Of a DNA stretch of 64,000 nt, positions 27,596 through 37,544 are shown piece after piece. This DNA comes from an uncultured Chryseobacterium sp. (GTDB taxonomy: Bacteria; Bacteroidota; Bacteroidia; Flavobacteriales; Weeksellaceae), in contig CAJYWD010000045.1 in NCBI GenBank assembly GCA_913778505.1, positions 1 to 64,000 of the forward strand. The letters run 5' to 3'. The notes below the pieces were generated by a model. That model was not told where the DNA came from. It did no database searches and saw nothing but the letters and a program-made list of their open reading frames with translations. Numbering within the stretch: the stretch's first letter is position 1; every line of letters starts with the position of its first letter. Both the position numbers and the translations under genes were made by a program.

Positions 27596-28372
27596 TCATC
27601 CAAACCATATCATGGTATCCTTATTAACCGGATGTTTGCAGATGGTGCAGGGAAACTGATAGGCCTTGCTGATTGTTTCCTGGGTGAAAACCTTCTCCGG
27701 CGAACCGTGAGCTAACACTTTCCCATTGGCCATTAGTAAAATCTTATCTGCAAACCGTGCCGCCAGATTGAGGTCATGCAGAACGACAATTGCTGCATTG
27801 TCTTTTCGAGTCAGTTTTTTAATCAGTTCTAATGTTTTGTATTGATGCTTCACATCTAGGTTATTCAGCGGCTCGTCTAGAAATAATAATCTCTGAGGAA
27901 TATCATTATCCAGCTGGGCGAGAACTCTTGCCAGATGAACGCGCTGTTTTTCTCCTCCGGAAAGCGTATTGTAATCCCGGTTTCGGAGATGCATGATGTC
28001 AGTTTCCGCCATCGCATCATTTACAGCTTCGTAATCCCGGGAATTGGGCTGGGAATGGAAATAAGGATAACGCCCCATCATCACCACATCCTCTGTCAGC
28101 AAAGGAATATCCTGAGAATAATGCTGGGAAAATTTGGCTTTATGTTTGGATAAATCCTCAAGTTTCCAGTTAATGAGCAATTTTTCCTTAAAATAAATTT
28201 CCTGATTTTTTTTGGTCGTGATCTCATTAGCCAGGACATTAAGAAGAGTGGATTTCCCGGCACCATTAGGACCAACAATTGCTAAAAATTCTCCATAGCC
28301 GACCTCAATATTTACATCTTTTAAAATACTTACTTCATGGTGATCATATCCTATATGACTTGCTCTAATCAT
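27596..28372 (-). CDS. hmuV: Haem ABC importer ATPase
   Basis: ATPase of 258 residues. Walker A GPNGAGKST (34-42), signature LSGGEKQRVHLARVLA (about 137-152), Walker B RLLFLDEPLNNLD and the switch histidine in VLHDLNLAARFAD are all present. It overlaps the permease gene by 4 bases (ATGA), so the pair is coupled. Confidence 0.95.
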   Translation of the reverse strand: MIRASHIGYDHHEVSILKDVNIEVGYGEFLAIVGPNGAGKSTLLNVLANEITTKKNQEIYFKEKLLINWKLEDLSKHKAKFSQHYSQDIPLLTEDVVMMGRYPYFHSQPNSRDYEAVNDAMAETDIMHLRNRDYNTLSGGEKQRVHLARVLAQLDNDIPQRLLFLDEPLNNLDVKHQYKTLELIKKLTRKDNAAIVVLHDLNLAARFADKILLMANGKVLAHGSPEKVFTQETISKAYQFPCTICKHPVNKDTMIWFG

Positions 28373-29409
28373 CTTAAGTTATTTTTGAATTTAAGTAAAA
28401 TAGCGATGAAAACCGGACCGCCCATCACGGCAGTAAGGATACCAATCGGTAATTCCGACGGTGCCACGATAGTTCTGCTGAGCGTGTCTGCAAAGAGCAG
28501 CAGAATGCCACCGAAAATTGCTGACAATGGCAACATGAAATGATAATCTGAGCGAAACAGCATCCTTAAAATATAAGGCACAATGAGACCTACAAATCCT
28601 ATGGTTCCGGAAAACGCTACACAAGTTCCTACCATCAGTGCGGCCAGTATGACAATTTTTTTCTTCAATTTTTCTACCTGAATCCCCAGGTGCTGAGCAT
28701 CTTTTTCACCAAGCATCATCGCATTGAGAGCCTTACCCATCGGCAGTAAGACAAAATACGAAACCAGAAGAACGCTTAACAAAATAAGATTCTTGACCCA
28801 GCTGGCAGAGGCAAGGCTTCCTAAATTCCAGAAAGTTAAATCTCTCAGCTGATCGTCTTTGGAAATGTAAATGAGCAATCCGGTGATGGCAAAACCAATG
28901 GCCGTGGTCGCAACGCCGCTCAGCAACATCATGACGACATTGGTTTTCCCCCCGGAAGTTGAAATTCGGTATACCAAAATCATCGACAACAGTGCGCCCA
29001 AAAATGCTGATATGCTGACCAGAGAAAAACGCATCCATTCCGGGAGATAGTTCTGAAATGTGTGTCCCAAGACTATAGCAATGGCAGCCAGAAGTGTAGC
29101 GCCGGATGTTAGCCCAATCAGATCGCCGGTAGCCAGCGGATTTCTGAACATTCCCTGCAACGCAGTTCCGGAGACGGCCAGCATACTGCCAATCAGAACT
29201 GCCATTACGATCCTGGAAGCGCGGACTTCCCAAATGACATATTTTTCGCTGAGCGATAATGATGCATTGTCAGTAATGTATCTCCAGAAAACTCCGTAAG
29301 CAGAAGATTTTCCGAAATCATAAACACCAATATTGAGTGCGGCAATAATCATCGTAATTAAAAATATCAGACCGATAACGACGTAAAAACTTAGACTTTT
29401 TGATTTCAA
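28369..29409 (-). CDS. hmuU: Haem ABC importer permease
   Basis: FecCD/BtuC-family permease of 346 residues with about ten membrane spans. The family landmarks GNPLATGDLIGLTSGA (near 90) and the EKDAQHLGIQVEKLKK coupling loop that contacts the ATPase (near 235) are visible, followed by GFVGLIVPYILRM. Confidence 0.95.
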   Translation of the reverse strand: MKSKSLSFYVVIGLIFLITMIIAALNIGVYDFGKSSAYGVFWRYITDNASLSLSEKYVIWEVRASRIVMAVLIGSMLAVSGTALQGMFRNPLATGDLIGLTSGATLLAAIAIVLGHTFQNYLPEWMRFSLVSISAFLGALLSMILVYRISTSGGKTNVVMMLLSGVATTAIGFAITGLLIYISKDDQLRDLTFWNLGSLASASWVKNLILLSVLLVSYFVLLPMGKALNAMMLGEKDAQHLGIQVEKLKKKIVILAALMVGTCVAFSGTIGFVGLIVPYILRMLFRSDYHFMLPLSAIFGGILLLFADTLSRTIVAPSELPIGILTAVMGGPVFIAILLKFKNNLR

Positions 29410-29435
29410 AATTGGGAATTTGACAGGTAATTAAA

Positions 29436-30317
29436 TTATTGATGGGATCCGAGCAATAACTTGTTCAGGTTCAAAGCTGCTTCTCCAACTCTTGGTCCGA
29501 ACGCTGACAATAATCCGCCATCCATGGCAATCACTTTCTTATTTTTCCCGGCATTGGTCTGGGAGACGCCCGGCATTTTAAGAGCACCTTCTACGCCGCC
29601 GTTGCCCCGCAATCCGCTCGTAAAAAACAATAAGACATCAGGATTAGCATTCACTACAGCTTCAGGAGTCAATGGTTTAAAATCTTCGAAATCATGGACT
29701 GCATTCTCTCCGCCTGCAATATTAATGATGCTTGCCATTGGCGTATTTTTCCCGGCCACCATCAGCATATTGCCTCTTGCATAGATGAAAAGTACTTTTG
29801 GTTTTTTAGCAATTGGCTGGATTTGCTTTAGATCAGCATCAATTTTATCTAACAAAGCTTGCTGATTGGTATTTCCCAAAACTTTTGCAACGTGATTAAT
29901 CAAGGCTTTGGTTCCGGCAATTGAAAATTCTTGTTTAAACAATTCAGTTTGAATTCCGGAAGTTTTGATTTTCTCCAACAGATCAGAATTGATGTCTTTA
30001 TCAGAAGCTAAAATCAAGGTAGGATTGAGCTTCATAATCGGCTCAATGGTCATAGAGCGAACATGACCAAGGTCTTGTGCTGTGGATTTCAAAGTTTCCG
30101 GATAAGTGCTGGTGACATCCGTTCCAACGATCTCTTTAGCGTGGCCAAGCGCAGCAACAATCTCAGTAACGCCACCGCTGAGGCTGACAATTCTTTGCCT
30201 GGAAACCGTGTTTTCTGTTTCATTGGATGAAGAATGTGTAATTTTAGAATCGTCTTTTTTGCAGGAAATTCCTGACAGAAATAGTGCTGAGAGTACAGCG
30301 ATCTTTAGTGATTTCAT
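29436..30317 (-). CDS. hmuT: Haem-binding lipoprotein of the ABC importer
   Basis: Class III substrate-binding protein of 293 residues. It has a lipobox (SGISC, Cys19). Motifs RIVSLSGGVTEIVAALGHAKEIVGTDVTSTYP at the start of the mature fold and the central linker helix are typical of haem/siderophore binding proteins. It precedes the permease by 26 bases in the operon and delivers haem to it. Confidence 0.93.
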   Translation of the reverse strand: MKSLKIAVLSALFLSGISCKKDDSKITHSSSNETENTVSRQRIVSLSGGVTEIVAALGHAKEIVGTDVTSTYPETLKSTAQDLGHVRSMTIEPIMKLNPTLILASDKDINSDLLEKIKTSGIQTELFKQEFSIAGTKALINHVAKVLGNTNQQALLDKIDADLKQIQPIAKKPKVLFIYARGNMLMVAGKNTPMASIINIAGGENAVHDFEDFKPLTPEAVVNANPDVLLFFTSGLRGNGGVEGALKMPGVSQTNAGKNKKVIAMDGGLLSAFGPRVGEAALNLNKLLLGSHQ

Positions 30318-30353
30318 TGTTTATTTATTTTAATTTATAGTTGTTGACCCAGT

Positions 30354-31466
30354 CTATAGTATTTCGTATTCAAACTGCGGATATCCTCTTTCCCCTTTAT
30401 CATTCATCATTTTATTGAACCGAAGTTTAAAGAAAAAGCCCTCGGCATCCTTTATGATATAAAATCGATCTCCGTACACCTGCGCTCCATTGCTACCGGT
30501 AACTGTACGCCAATGATCTCCGATAGCTCTTTGGTCATTAAAGATAAATTTAGACGCATCAATATCGTTTGACTTGAAATTGCTGTAATACTGATCCGCA
30601 TTAATCCCTGAAGGCACATTAACTTGATATGCTCCAACTCCATCAGTGATATTGCTGATTACAAAATCCGCATAAACATAGCTTCCGGCTGAAACACCCG
30701 GCGAATAAAAAACTTCATTCGTCAGAACTGTAAAACCAATGTCCCAACCCTTTCTCTTGGGCTGAATGGTCACTTCCTTACCTCTCGTCAAACTGAAAAA
30801 ATTAAGAGCATAATCTGAATTTTTTGAGAGCATGTACTCCAAGTGAGTTTTTTTAGAACTCAGATCTTTATATTTTAATTTATACCCGTTATTGCTTCTC
30901 GTGATCTGCAATAAGTACCAACCTCTGGCGTCACCTCCCACTATGGCCGAACCTGGGGTTATAGTGCCACTATAGATAGCTCTGCCCATATTAATCAAGT
31001 AAACAGGATTATCGGCATCATTTGCTTTAATCGCTTCAATTCCAGTGGTTTGAGATAAAACCATCCCGTTCGGATTATCGACGTACTGAAGATTAGAAGC
31101 CAGAAAACTTCCTACCATCACTTCATTTTGTAAAGAAGCCACCTGAGCCTCCGTCACAGCATCGATATCACTGACGTCCGGAATTTTACCTGCTGCCATG
31201 ATGATGGAACTGTTAATGATTACGCGAAATTCCTCTCCGGAATAAAAACCCAAATCCCAATCAGTCCGCAAGTTGGAGGTCATACTTCTGGATTCCGGCT
31301 CAGAAAGATCCACCCAAACCTGATTGCTTTGCTTAGCTCCTCCTAAATCAGGACTCAGTGTTTCTCCTGTGATGGGCGGAACACTTACCGGATCTTCATC
31401 GGCAGCCAAGCAGGATTGTAAAGCCATTGCGAATAATAAAATGAATAAAACTTTAATTGATTTCAT
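30354..31466 (-). CDS. hmuY: HmuY-like haem-binding surface lipoprotein
   Basis: A 370-residue lipoprotein (lipobox LQSC, Cys19). Two WD(L/I)GF segments (WDLGFYSGEEFRVIINSS and WDIGFTVLTNEVFYSP) and the final KIRF-type strand EGFFFKLRFNKMMNDKGERGYPQFEYE are typical of HmuY, which scavenges haem outside the cell and passes it to the TonB receptor. The receptor gene is only 10 bases upstream. Longer than Porphyromonas HmuY (about 215 residues), so extra material is present in the first half. Confidence 0.88.
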   Translation of the reverse strand: MKSIKVLFILLFAMALQSCLAADEDPVSVPPITGETLSPDLGGAKQSNQVWVDLSEPESRSMTSNLRTDWDLGFYSGEEFRVIINSSIIMAAGKIPDVSDIDAVTEAQVASLQNEVMVGSFLASNLQYVDNPNGMVLSQTTGIEAIKANDADNPVYLINMGRAIYSGTITPGSAIVGGDARGWYLLQITRSNNGYKLKYKDLSSKKTHLEYMLSKNSDYALNFFSLTRGKEVTIQPKRKGWDIGFTVLTNEVFYSPGVSAGSYVYADFVISNITDGVGAYQVNVPSGINADQYYSNFKSNDIDASKFIFNDQRAIGDHWRTVTGSNGAQVYGDRFYIIKDAEGFFFKLRFNKMMNDKGERGYPQFEYEIL

Positions 31467-31476
31467 AACTGGAGAT

Positions 31477-33579
31477 TTAAAATTGATAAGTTAATCTTGC
31501 TATATAGCTTCTTCCATAGAAAAGATTACTGACGCCAGTTGGCGTTTCGTGACCGACAGAGTGGACTGCAGAATTATTGACAGAAGTAACATCAAAAATA
31601 TTTTTTATGCCCAGGGAAAAGTCCATCCGGTTTTTCCAAAATGGCTGTGTGATGATAAAATCCATCATGTGAAAATCTCCTATTTTGCCTAGATCGTAAC
31701 CTGTGCCGTTAGAAATGTAAATTCTTTCTTGTCCTGAATATTTGTAGTACAATGCCAGTTGTGTCTTCGCATTTTTGAGACTGTACGTCATTGAGGCACC
31801 TGCCTGGAGATTGTATTTAAAATCCGTTGGAGAACTTTGAGCCAAATCCTTCATTTCTCTTGAAACACCATTAATAGAGGCTCTCATTCCAAATGCAAAC
31901 TGGTTTTTTTTGAAGTCTAAATTGGCTGAGAACAGCAAACTTTTATAAGCATTGATGTTAAGATATTTATAGGTCGATGGAAGTTGTATGGTTACCAATT
32001 CTATCCTGTCTTTTACATCCAGATAGATGGCATTCAGACTGTAAGCTATGCTCCAATGGTTGGATGTTGTAAAATCCTGATCCCAGAAAGCACCAACAGA
32101 AAAACCCGTTTCCGGATCCAGATCCGGGTTGCCCTGTACATCGTGGTTCGTATTTACAAAATACATGAAAAGTTCTTCGTATGTAGGATATCTGTTAGCA
32201 CTGCCAAAAACGCTACGGACATTAGAGGTTTCAGAAGTTTTATACTTTGCGGACAGTGAATAATTGATTTGATTATCAAACTGATTACTTACCGTTAGTC
32301 TTGCACCGGGCCTTATTGTAAAACGGTCAGTGATATTCCATTCTGCCGAAACAAAATTAGCATAGGTAAAAACTTTTCGCTTTACAACATCGTCACCCAA
32401 ACCCTCCAGGGCGATAAGTGCAGCATAACCATTGGTATGATCCAGCTCGTATCCTAATTGAAAATCGAATGTTTTATTATCCAGAAAATTACTGAACATT
32501 CCTCTGGAATAAAAGACTTTTGTATTATAATAAGACTGTTTTTCTTCTTCTGATTGTACAGCTCTCTGAGGTATGTCATAAGTATAATCTTGGTATTGGC
32601 GATCCTGACTTTGGTAAGAAAAATCTCCCAGATACCGCACTTTCCCCACTTGCGTTTGAATATTCAATTGATGCATCCAGCGTTCTGTGTTATATTCTCT
32701 ATCCTTACTGATAAAGGTTACACCGCCTTCTCCGTCATTCAGCGGATTGCGGTCTACGACAGGATTATAAAAATTGAATGTTTCCTGCAAATAAGAAATC
32801 TTATAGAACAAAGAAGTATTTCCTTTCGAATACCTCAATAATGCATTGGTATCATATTGTTCCTTAGGATTCCAGTCATAACCTCGTCCATTATCGCGTT
32901 CGAAGTATTTGTAGCCTTTTTTTATCCCTTCAAAACCCATGAAATCATTATGACCAAAACTTACATTAGCAAACCAGTTTTCATTTAGATTTAATCCTAA
33001 AGCGATATTCTGTATGTGTCTGCCTCTTCCTCGTTTTCTTAAATTATAACCATTTCCAACGGTTTCTTCTTGAACGGACGCTCGGAGGTTTACATTACTG
33101 GAAGCAGATTTTTTAGTAATAATATTAATCACACCAGCCAGAGCACCATTACCGTACTCTACTCCCATGCTGCCACGCACAACTTCTATCCGTTCTATAT
33201 TGCTGAGACTGAGTTTTGTGAGATCTATATTACTTCCTAGACCGGTATCGCCCACCACAGGAATATTGTCGATCAGAATCTTAACATAATTACCATCCAA
33301 ACCCAGAATGTTAGCCGTAGAATTTCCGGATTTAGTATCCGGTGTTATCATAATGTTGAGGCTGTAATTCAAAACTTCGGCAACATTGTTTGCGGCCATA
33401 TTTTTTATATGTTCTGCATTGATGACCTCCACTTTGTAGATGGATTTATTGATTGACTGTGCATTGTACTGTCCAGTAACCACCACTTCCTCAATGTTTT
33501 TTCGGCTGAGTGTGTCTTGCTGTGCATGCAGCAAAACTACTGACAAAAGCCCTGCAACACTCATTATTTTTAGATTCAT
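31477..33579 (-). CDS. hmuR: TonB-dependent haem receptor
   Basis: Outer-membrane receptor of 700 residues. Signal peptide MNLKIMSVAGLLSVVLLHAQ, TonB box region VVVTGQY, plug domain to about residue 160 (VRGSMGVEYGNGALAGVINIITKK), and a 22-strand barrel ending in YIARLTYQF with C-terminal Phe. It is the first gene of the haem operon. A Fur-like palindrome overlaps its promoter. No SusC-type N-terminal extension is present, so it is a classical receptor. Confidence 0.94.
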   Translation of the reverse strand: MNLKIMSVAGLLSVVLLHAQQDTLSRKNIEEVVVTGQYNAQSINKSIYKVEVINAEHIKNMAANNVAEVLNYSLNIMITPDTKSGNSTANILGLDGNYVKILIDNIPVVGDTGLGSNIDLTKLSLSNIERIEVVRGSMGVEYGNGALAGVINIITKKSASSNVNLRASVQEETVGNGYNLRKRGRGRHIQNIALGLNLNENWFANVSFGHNDFMGFEGIKKGYKYFERDNGRGYDWNPKEQYDTNALLRYSKGNTSLFYKISYLQETFNFYNPVVDRNPLNDGEGGVTFISKDREYNTERWMHQLNIQTQVGKVRYLGDFSYQSQDRQYQDYTYDIPQRAVQSEEEKQSYYNTKVFYSRGMFSNFLDNKTFDFQLGYELDHTNGYAALIALEGLGDDVVKRKVFTYANFVSAEWNITDRFTIRPGARLTVSNQFDNQINYSLSAKYKTSETSNVRSVFGSANRYPTYEELFMYFVNTNHDVQGNPDLDPETGFSVGAFWDQDFTTSNHWSIAYSLNAIYLDVKDRIELVTIQLPSTYKYLNINAYKSLLFSANLDFKKNQFAFGMRASINGVSREMKDLAQSSPTDFKYNLQAGASMTYSLKNAKTQLALYYKYSGQERIYISNGTGYDLGKIGDFHMMDFIITQPFWKNRMDFSLGIKNIFDVTSVNNSAVHSVGHETPTGVSNLFYGRSYIARLTYQF

Positions 33580-33595
33580 CGGAAATAATTTTTGA

Positions 33596-33657
33596 CAAAT
33601 ATATATATTTATTTAGAACAATTAAAAATAATTATATAGTTTTGTAGAATAATTCTA
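33596..33657. promoter_or_regulatory. Divergent haem promoters with two Fur-like palindromes
   Basis: Plus strand: TAGTTTTG (33637-33644) matches TAnnTTTG and TAGAATAATTCTA (33645-33657) lies right at the start site. Minus strand: TATATTTG (33596-33603) matches, and TTAGAACAATTAAAA (33613-33627) covers the upstream box. Both palindromes share the TTAGAAT/ATTCTAA half-site expected of an iron repressor. Which protein binds is inference. Confidence 0.6.
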
Positions 33658-33682
33658 AATAAAAATAACAAGATCAAACATT

Positions 33683-34966
33683 ATGAAAACAAAACTATTC
33701 TTTGCGGGTCTTCTTGGATTGTCAGTCAACCAAAATGTGTTGTCGCAGACTGATAACTTGGGATACCATTCTGTGAACCTGACAATGGGACCGCAATACC
33801 AAAACCGTGTATTCTTTGACCTCTCCGCTAATACTATGATTTCGCAGCCAGCCAATACTTGGGATATTGCTTTCTACAGAAACTCGACAATGGATTTTGG
33901 AGAACGGATCAATGATGCTAACAATGTCAAAGTTTATCAGGTTTCTGCAACACCATCCGCATTTGATAATATAAATCTTACCGATAAGGCCAATTGGGGT
34001 GAGCCTCTTTACAATCCCGATCAGACAGAGAAATTGCAGGACGGTGCATTCGTGAACGCTTCACTCCTACCTGCGTCACCATTTAATTTCGGGTGGGGTT
34101 CTTATGACCTGGTCTCGCACAAGATTTTAGGAAAAGTGGTTTTTGTACTGGAATATCCGAATGGGGAGCACTATAAGTTTTTCATCAGCGAATATTATGG
34201 TGGCTATACTTTTAAATATGCCAAATGGAACGGAACCGCATGGGAAGCCACGCAAACCCGGACTCTAGCAAACGGATCGGATGACGCTTTTTTCAATTAC
34301 TTCTCCTTTTCCAGCGGCAATAAAGTAGAAAATCTTGAACCGGCAAAAGCCAATTGGGACCTGATGTTCACCAGATACTGGACTTTTTATAACGGACAGA
34401 TGATGTACCGATTATCGGGAGTTATCCAATCACCAAACGTCTCAGTAGCCAAAGTTCAGGAAAAACAGGCTAGCTCTACTTATGCAGCGCCTGCATCTTC
34501 GCAATTTTCAAATAATCTTACAACAATCGGCCATTCCTGGAAGCCCACGACCGGAGTCTATGACAATGTGGTATATTATGTCAAGGAAGGAAATAGCTAC
34601 TACAGATTATATTTTACATCCAATGGCGGTGCTTCTACCGGCGACATGTTTTTTAAATACAAGAATATCACCAGTGAACTGTCTGTAGCCGACTTTGGAA
34701 AAAAAGGAAGTTTTGCCATTTATCCTAACCCGACAAAGGAAGACAGAAAGGTCAGCATTTTATTGGACGTTAAAGAAATATCAGGAAAAGACGGCAACGT
34801 AGAACTTTATGATTTGGCAGGAAAAAAAGTTTATGAAACGTCCATCGTAAATCACTCAGGATTTTCCGCAAAAGAAATAAACCTCAACAATGTTGCTGCC
34901 GGCGTTTACCTGGTAAAAATCAGTTACGGAGGGAAAACTGAGACTAAAAAACTAATTGTAAAATAA
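33683..34966 (+). CDS. HmuY-like secreted protein with T9SS sorting domain
   Basis: A 427-residue protein with a signal peptide (MKTKLFFAGLLGLSVNQNVLSQ). It has the HmuY pattern (WDIAFYRNSTMDFG and NWDLMFTRYW, plus SYYRLYFTSNGGASTGDMFFKYKNI) followed by a C-terminal T9SS type A sorting domain (FAIYPNPT near 347, GVYLVKISYGGKTETKKLIVK at the end). It is thus exported through the outer membrane rather than anchored by lipid. Divergent from the receptor gene and with a matching palindrome, it probably belongs to the same haem response. Confidence 0.82.
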   Translation: MKTKLFFAGLLGLSVNQNVLSQTDNLGYHSVNLTMGPQYQNRVFFDLSANTMISQPANTWDIAFYRNSTMDFGERINDANNVKVYQVSATPSAFDNINLTDKANWGEPLYNPDQTEKLQDGAFVNASLLPASPFNFGWGSYDLVSHKILGKVVFVLEYPNGEHYKFFISEYYGGYTFKYAKWNGTAWEATQTRTLANGSDDAFFNYFSFSSGNKVENLEPAKANWDLMFTRYWTFYNGQMMYRLSGVIQSPNVSVAKVQEKQASSTYAAPASSQFSNNLTTIGHSWKPTTGVYDNVVYYVKEGNSYYRLYFTSNGGASTGDMFFKYKNITSELSVADFGKKGSFAIYPNPTKEDRKVSILLDVKEISGKDGNVELYDLAGKKVYETSIVNHSGFSAKEINLNNVAAGVYLVKISYGGKTETKKLIVK

Positions 34967-34992
34967 ACCATATCCACTTTTATTCTTTATGG

Positions 34993-35014
34993 AGCCACTT
35001 TCGGGTGGCTTTTT
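34993..35014 (+). terminator. Intrinsic terminator
   Basis: AGCCAC TTTCGG GTGGCT followed by TTTT, 26 bases beyond the T9SS HmuY-like gene. Confidence 0.85.
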
Positions 35015-35019
35015 CGTGA

Positions 35020-35484
35020 TCTGGGGTCAGGCCAGTCAGGTAAATATGAGCAAATGTGAGATTCAGAGAAGTTTGAATTTCATCCTTTGTTTGCTACGTT
35101 TATTGCTGCCAGCGCCTGTTGCATTAAAATAATCCCGGCAGTAATGATCTCAATCACTGATCCGCCAAAAGCTTGATCTGGCTAGCCGAAAATTGCAAAT
35201 TCTCCCGCATAGCAGTAAGAACTTCATCGTTATCATCTGCAATAAATCGTGCCTCAAGCGATTCTACGCAGGAAGATTTGCCAAAGAAACGTCTGGAAAG
35301 CTCTCCGGTGACACGATGTTGTCATATCCTGAATTCTGCTGATTATTGCTTCTGAAATTTATAATTTGGTCTCGGTCGATTCGCTCTATCTATGGAATTT
35401 TTAACGGAAAATGAGAGTTACACTCCAACTTAAGACCAATATGCAATTTCGCTCATTACTGTATTGTCCATTTCCATTGTTGAT
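35020..35484 (-). pseudogene. Degraded coding sequence or empty gap
   Basis: This 465-base stretch carries no intact gene. Less AT-rich, coding-like pieces appear on the minus strand in several frames (for example DDNDEVLTAMRENLQFSASQIKLLADQ around 35160-35245, followed by stops), which suggests a broken gene. I do not recognise the family. Confidence 0.3.
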
Positions 35485-37302
35485 TTAATGTTGATTGATT
35501 CCAGCGATCGCAGCCCTTTCCAATCCCCATGCTACTGCGTTGAGCTCCAGAATAGAGTTGAAAACATATTGTGCCTGGGTAGACTGGTTTGGGTACTGGC
35601 CATACCTTTTTGACGTAGGTGTATTACTTTCATAGAGTGAAGGATAATCCGTAAGACTCAGAGAGCTTGTACTGGCACCGACAGAATCCCCGAAATAAAC
35701 GAAATTCTTTGTTTTGTTATACCAAACCGTAGAGTACGCGGGATTGACCATCGTTTTAGAAAACTGATTACTTGCGCTGGCAATCTGCACGGAATTAGCA
35801 GGTAATTTTGTCAGTACAATAGTGCCTGTAGAACTGTTATCCTCTCCCCAATACTGAGCCGCTGCATTGCCGAAAGGACCGCTGATAATAGGGTCAGACG
35901 GGAGATTGGCTACAGGATATACATTGTCATCTACCGAGCCACTGCCTGCCACCTGAGGTTGCGCATTGCCCTCACCGAATATTCCGGTCATCAGATTATT
36001 GACATCTACGTCCCTGCCATCATTGCTACCAAAGATGAGAACACCTCCAGCATTAACATAATTAGAAAGCGCAGTCTCTAAAGCGCTGTTAACCGTGAAA
36101 CCATAAGAAAAATAAAGAACCATATCCGGCTTTACCGTTCCATTGAGATTGTTTGCCGCAGATGTCGCATTGGTAGAAGTCCAGAGATTGGTTAACCCTG
36201 CGATCTTGACAATGCCGTTCGGACCGAAATTAGAGGAGGTGAATGAAGCAATCCTCGGATTATTAGGATGGAAGGTGTAAACATTATCTAAACCAATTAC
36301 TGCATAGGTCATTGGCGGTAAGATAACAGGGATTAACGCATCACAGCTCGCATTCCCGTAAGCCGTATTTGCAGATATTCGTATTGTAAAATCATCATTA
36401 ACCTGCGGTGTTCCGCTGCCTGCTAAAGTAACCTGCTGAAATCCTGTGGAATTAAAATTACCGGAACCTGAGAAACTGATACCATTGATTTTGGACGAGC
36501 TTATGGAATAATAACCTGGCTTGGTAACATTGACACCAATTGTAATTGTATTTGAAGCGTTGAGGCTGGTGCCCTTCTGATAATTCCCATTCACCACCAG
36601 ACCGGAGCATGACAATGAATACTCGGATATCGAAGATCTTACGGTAACACTCGCAGTACAGCTCTGCGTCTGTACACCTGCTCCGGAAATCCTGATCGTA
36701 AAATTATCGGTTTCGGCATTGATTGGTTTTCCCTGGGCTAATAGTTTTACCCTGTGAGTACCGGTATTTAGAAAAACACCAACAGCTACAAAGGAATAAC
36801 CATTATCGCTGTCGCTGGAGGCACTGATTGTGTAGTTGCCAGGCTTTGTTACATTTATATTTTCTATCAGAATAAAATTACTATCATCAGTAGATGTATT
36901 GGAAACAAAAATCCCCTGGACTGAGACTCCGGCGCAGTCGAACGTGTAGGTTGCATCTGAAACACTGCCGCAGGTACTTTTCCAAAGACTCTTGGAAGCG
37001 TTCCAGAAATTATAGCAATTTTCGGTTGTGTTAAAAATGGTAAGCCCGTTATCCTCTGCAGTAAGCCTGATATTCTGCAGATTAGCGGGATCCGAAAAGG
37101 TAAGTATATTACGTTCTGCTTCTGTAAGTCTTGGGATCAGAATACCCTTGATTTTATTTTGGCTCTCCGGATCTGTACTGCGCATCTTTTCAGATACATG
37201 AAACACACTGTTTGAATTGGGCTGATCTGTGTTAATGCCCACTTGGGATGATAGATTTAAAAATGTAATAATGCTAAAAATAAAGAGTAATTTTATTCTC
37301 AT
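35485..37302 (-). CDS. Large secreted protein with repeated domains and amidotransferase-like C-terminus
   Basis: A 605-residue exported protein (signal ending in LSSQ, then VGINTDQPNS). An N-terminal module (KGILIPRLTEAERN, NGLTIFNTTENCYNFW, CGSVSDA) is shared with the protein at 42638-44809. Two ~100-residue repeats follow (about 120-225 and 228-330), each with a Cys start, INVTKPGNY / VNVTKPGYYSIS and SFSGSGNFNSTGFQQVTLAGSGTP. The last ~270 residues resemble a ThuA/GATase-like Rossmann fold (IGLDNVYTFHP, KPDMVLYFSYGF, YVNAGGVLIFGSNDGRD). No T9SS domain is visible. Function unknown. Confidence 0.7.
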   Translation of the reverse strand: MRIKLLFIFSIITFLNLSSQVGINTDQPNSNSVFHVSEKMRSTDPESQNKIKGILIPRLTEAERNILTFSDPANLQNIRLTAEDNGLTIFNTTENCYNFWNASKSLWKSTCGSVSDATYTFDCAGVSVQGIFVSNTSTDDSNFILIENINVTKPGNYTISASSDSDNGYSFVAVGVFLNTGTHRVKLLAQGKPINAETDNFTIRISGAGVQTQSCTASVTVRSSISEYSLSCSGLVVNGNYQKGTSLNASNTITIGVNVTKPGYYSISSSKINGISFSGSGNFNSTGFQQVTLAGSGTPQVNDDFTIRISANTAYGNASCDALIPVILPPMTYAVIGLDNVYTFHPNNPRIASFTSSNFGPNGIVKIAGLTNLWTSTNATSAANNLNGTVKPDMVLYFSYGFTVNSALETALSNYVNAGGVLIFGSNDGRDVDVNNLMTGIFGEGNAQPQVAGSGSVDDNVYPVANLPSDPIISGPFGNAAAQYWGEDNSSTGTIVLTKLPANSVQIASASNQFSKTMVNPAYSTVWYNKTKNFVYFGDSVGASTSSLSLTDYPSLYESNTPTSKRYGQYPNQSTQAQYVFNSILELNAVAWGLERAAIAGINQH

Positions 37303-37471
37303 AGTAATTAATTTATGGTTTTAATTACATCAAAAAAACTGCCACTATAAGACATTACAGCTAGAAAATCTTGTTCCGAGATTAATTTATTTTGTTTAAA
37401 AATAATAAAGTATGTTTAATTATATCATAATAATTGATTTTATCAAGTTAAATTGTAAAATACTTTGAATT

Positions 37472-37531
37472 AAAAAAATACAGCTTCTTAATATCTGGTT
37501 TTATGAGGAACCAGATCATCCGAAGCTGTAT
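37472..37531 (-). terminator. Large two-part terminator after the FISUMP gene
   Basis: On the minus strand ATACAGCTTC and GAAGCTGTAT close an outer stem around an inner hairpin ATCTGGTT / AACCAGAT, with T6 after it. Starts 14 bases past the stop at 37545. Confidence 0.8.
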
Positions 37532-37544
37532 TGGAAATCTCCTT

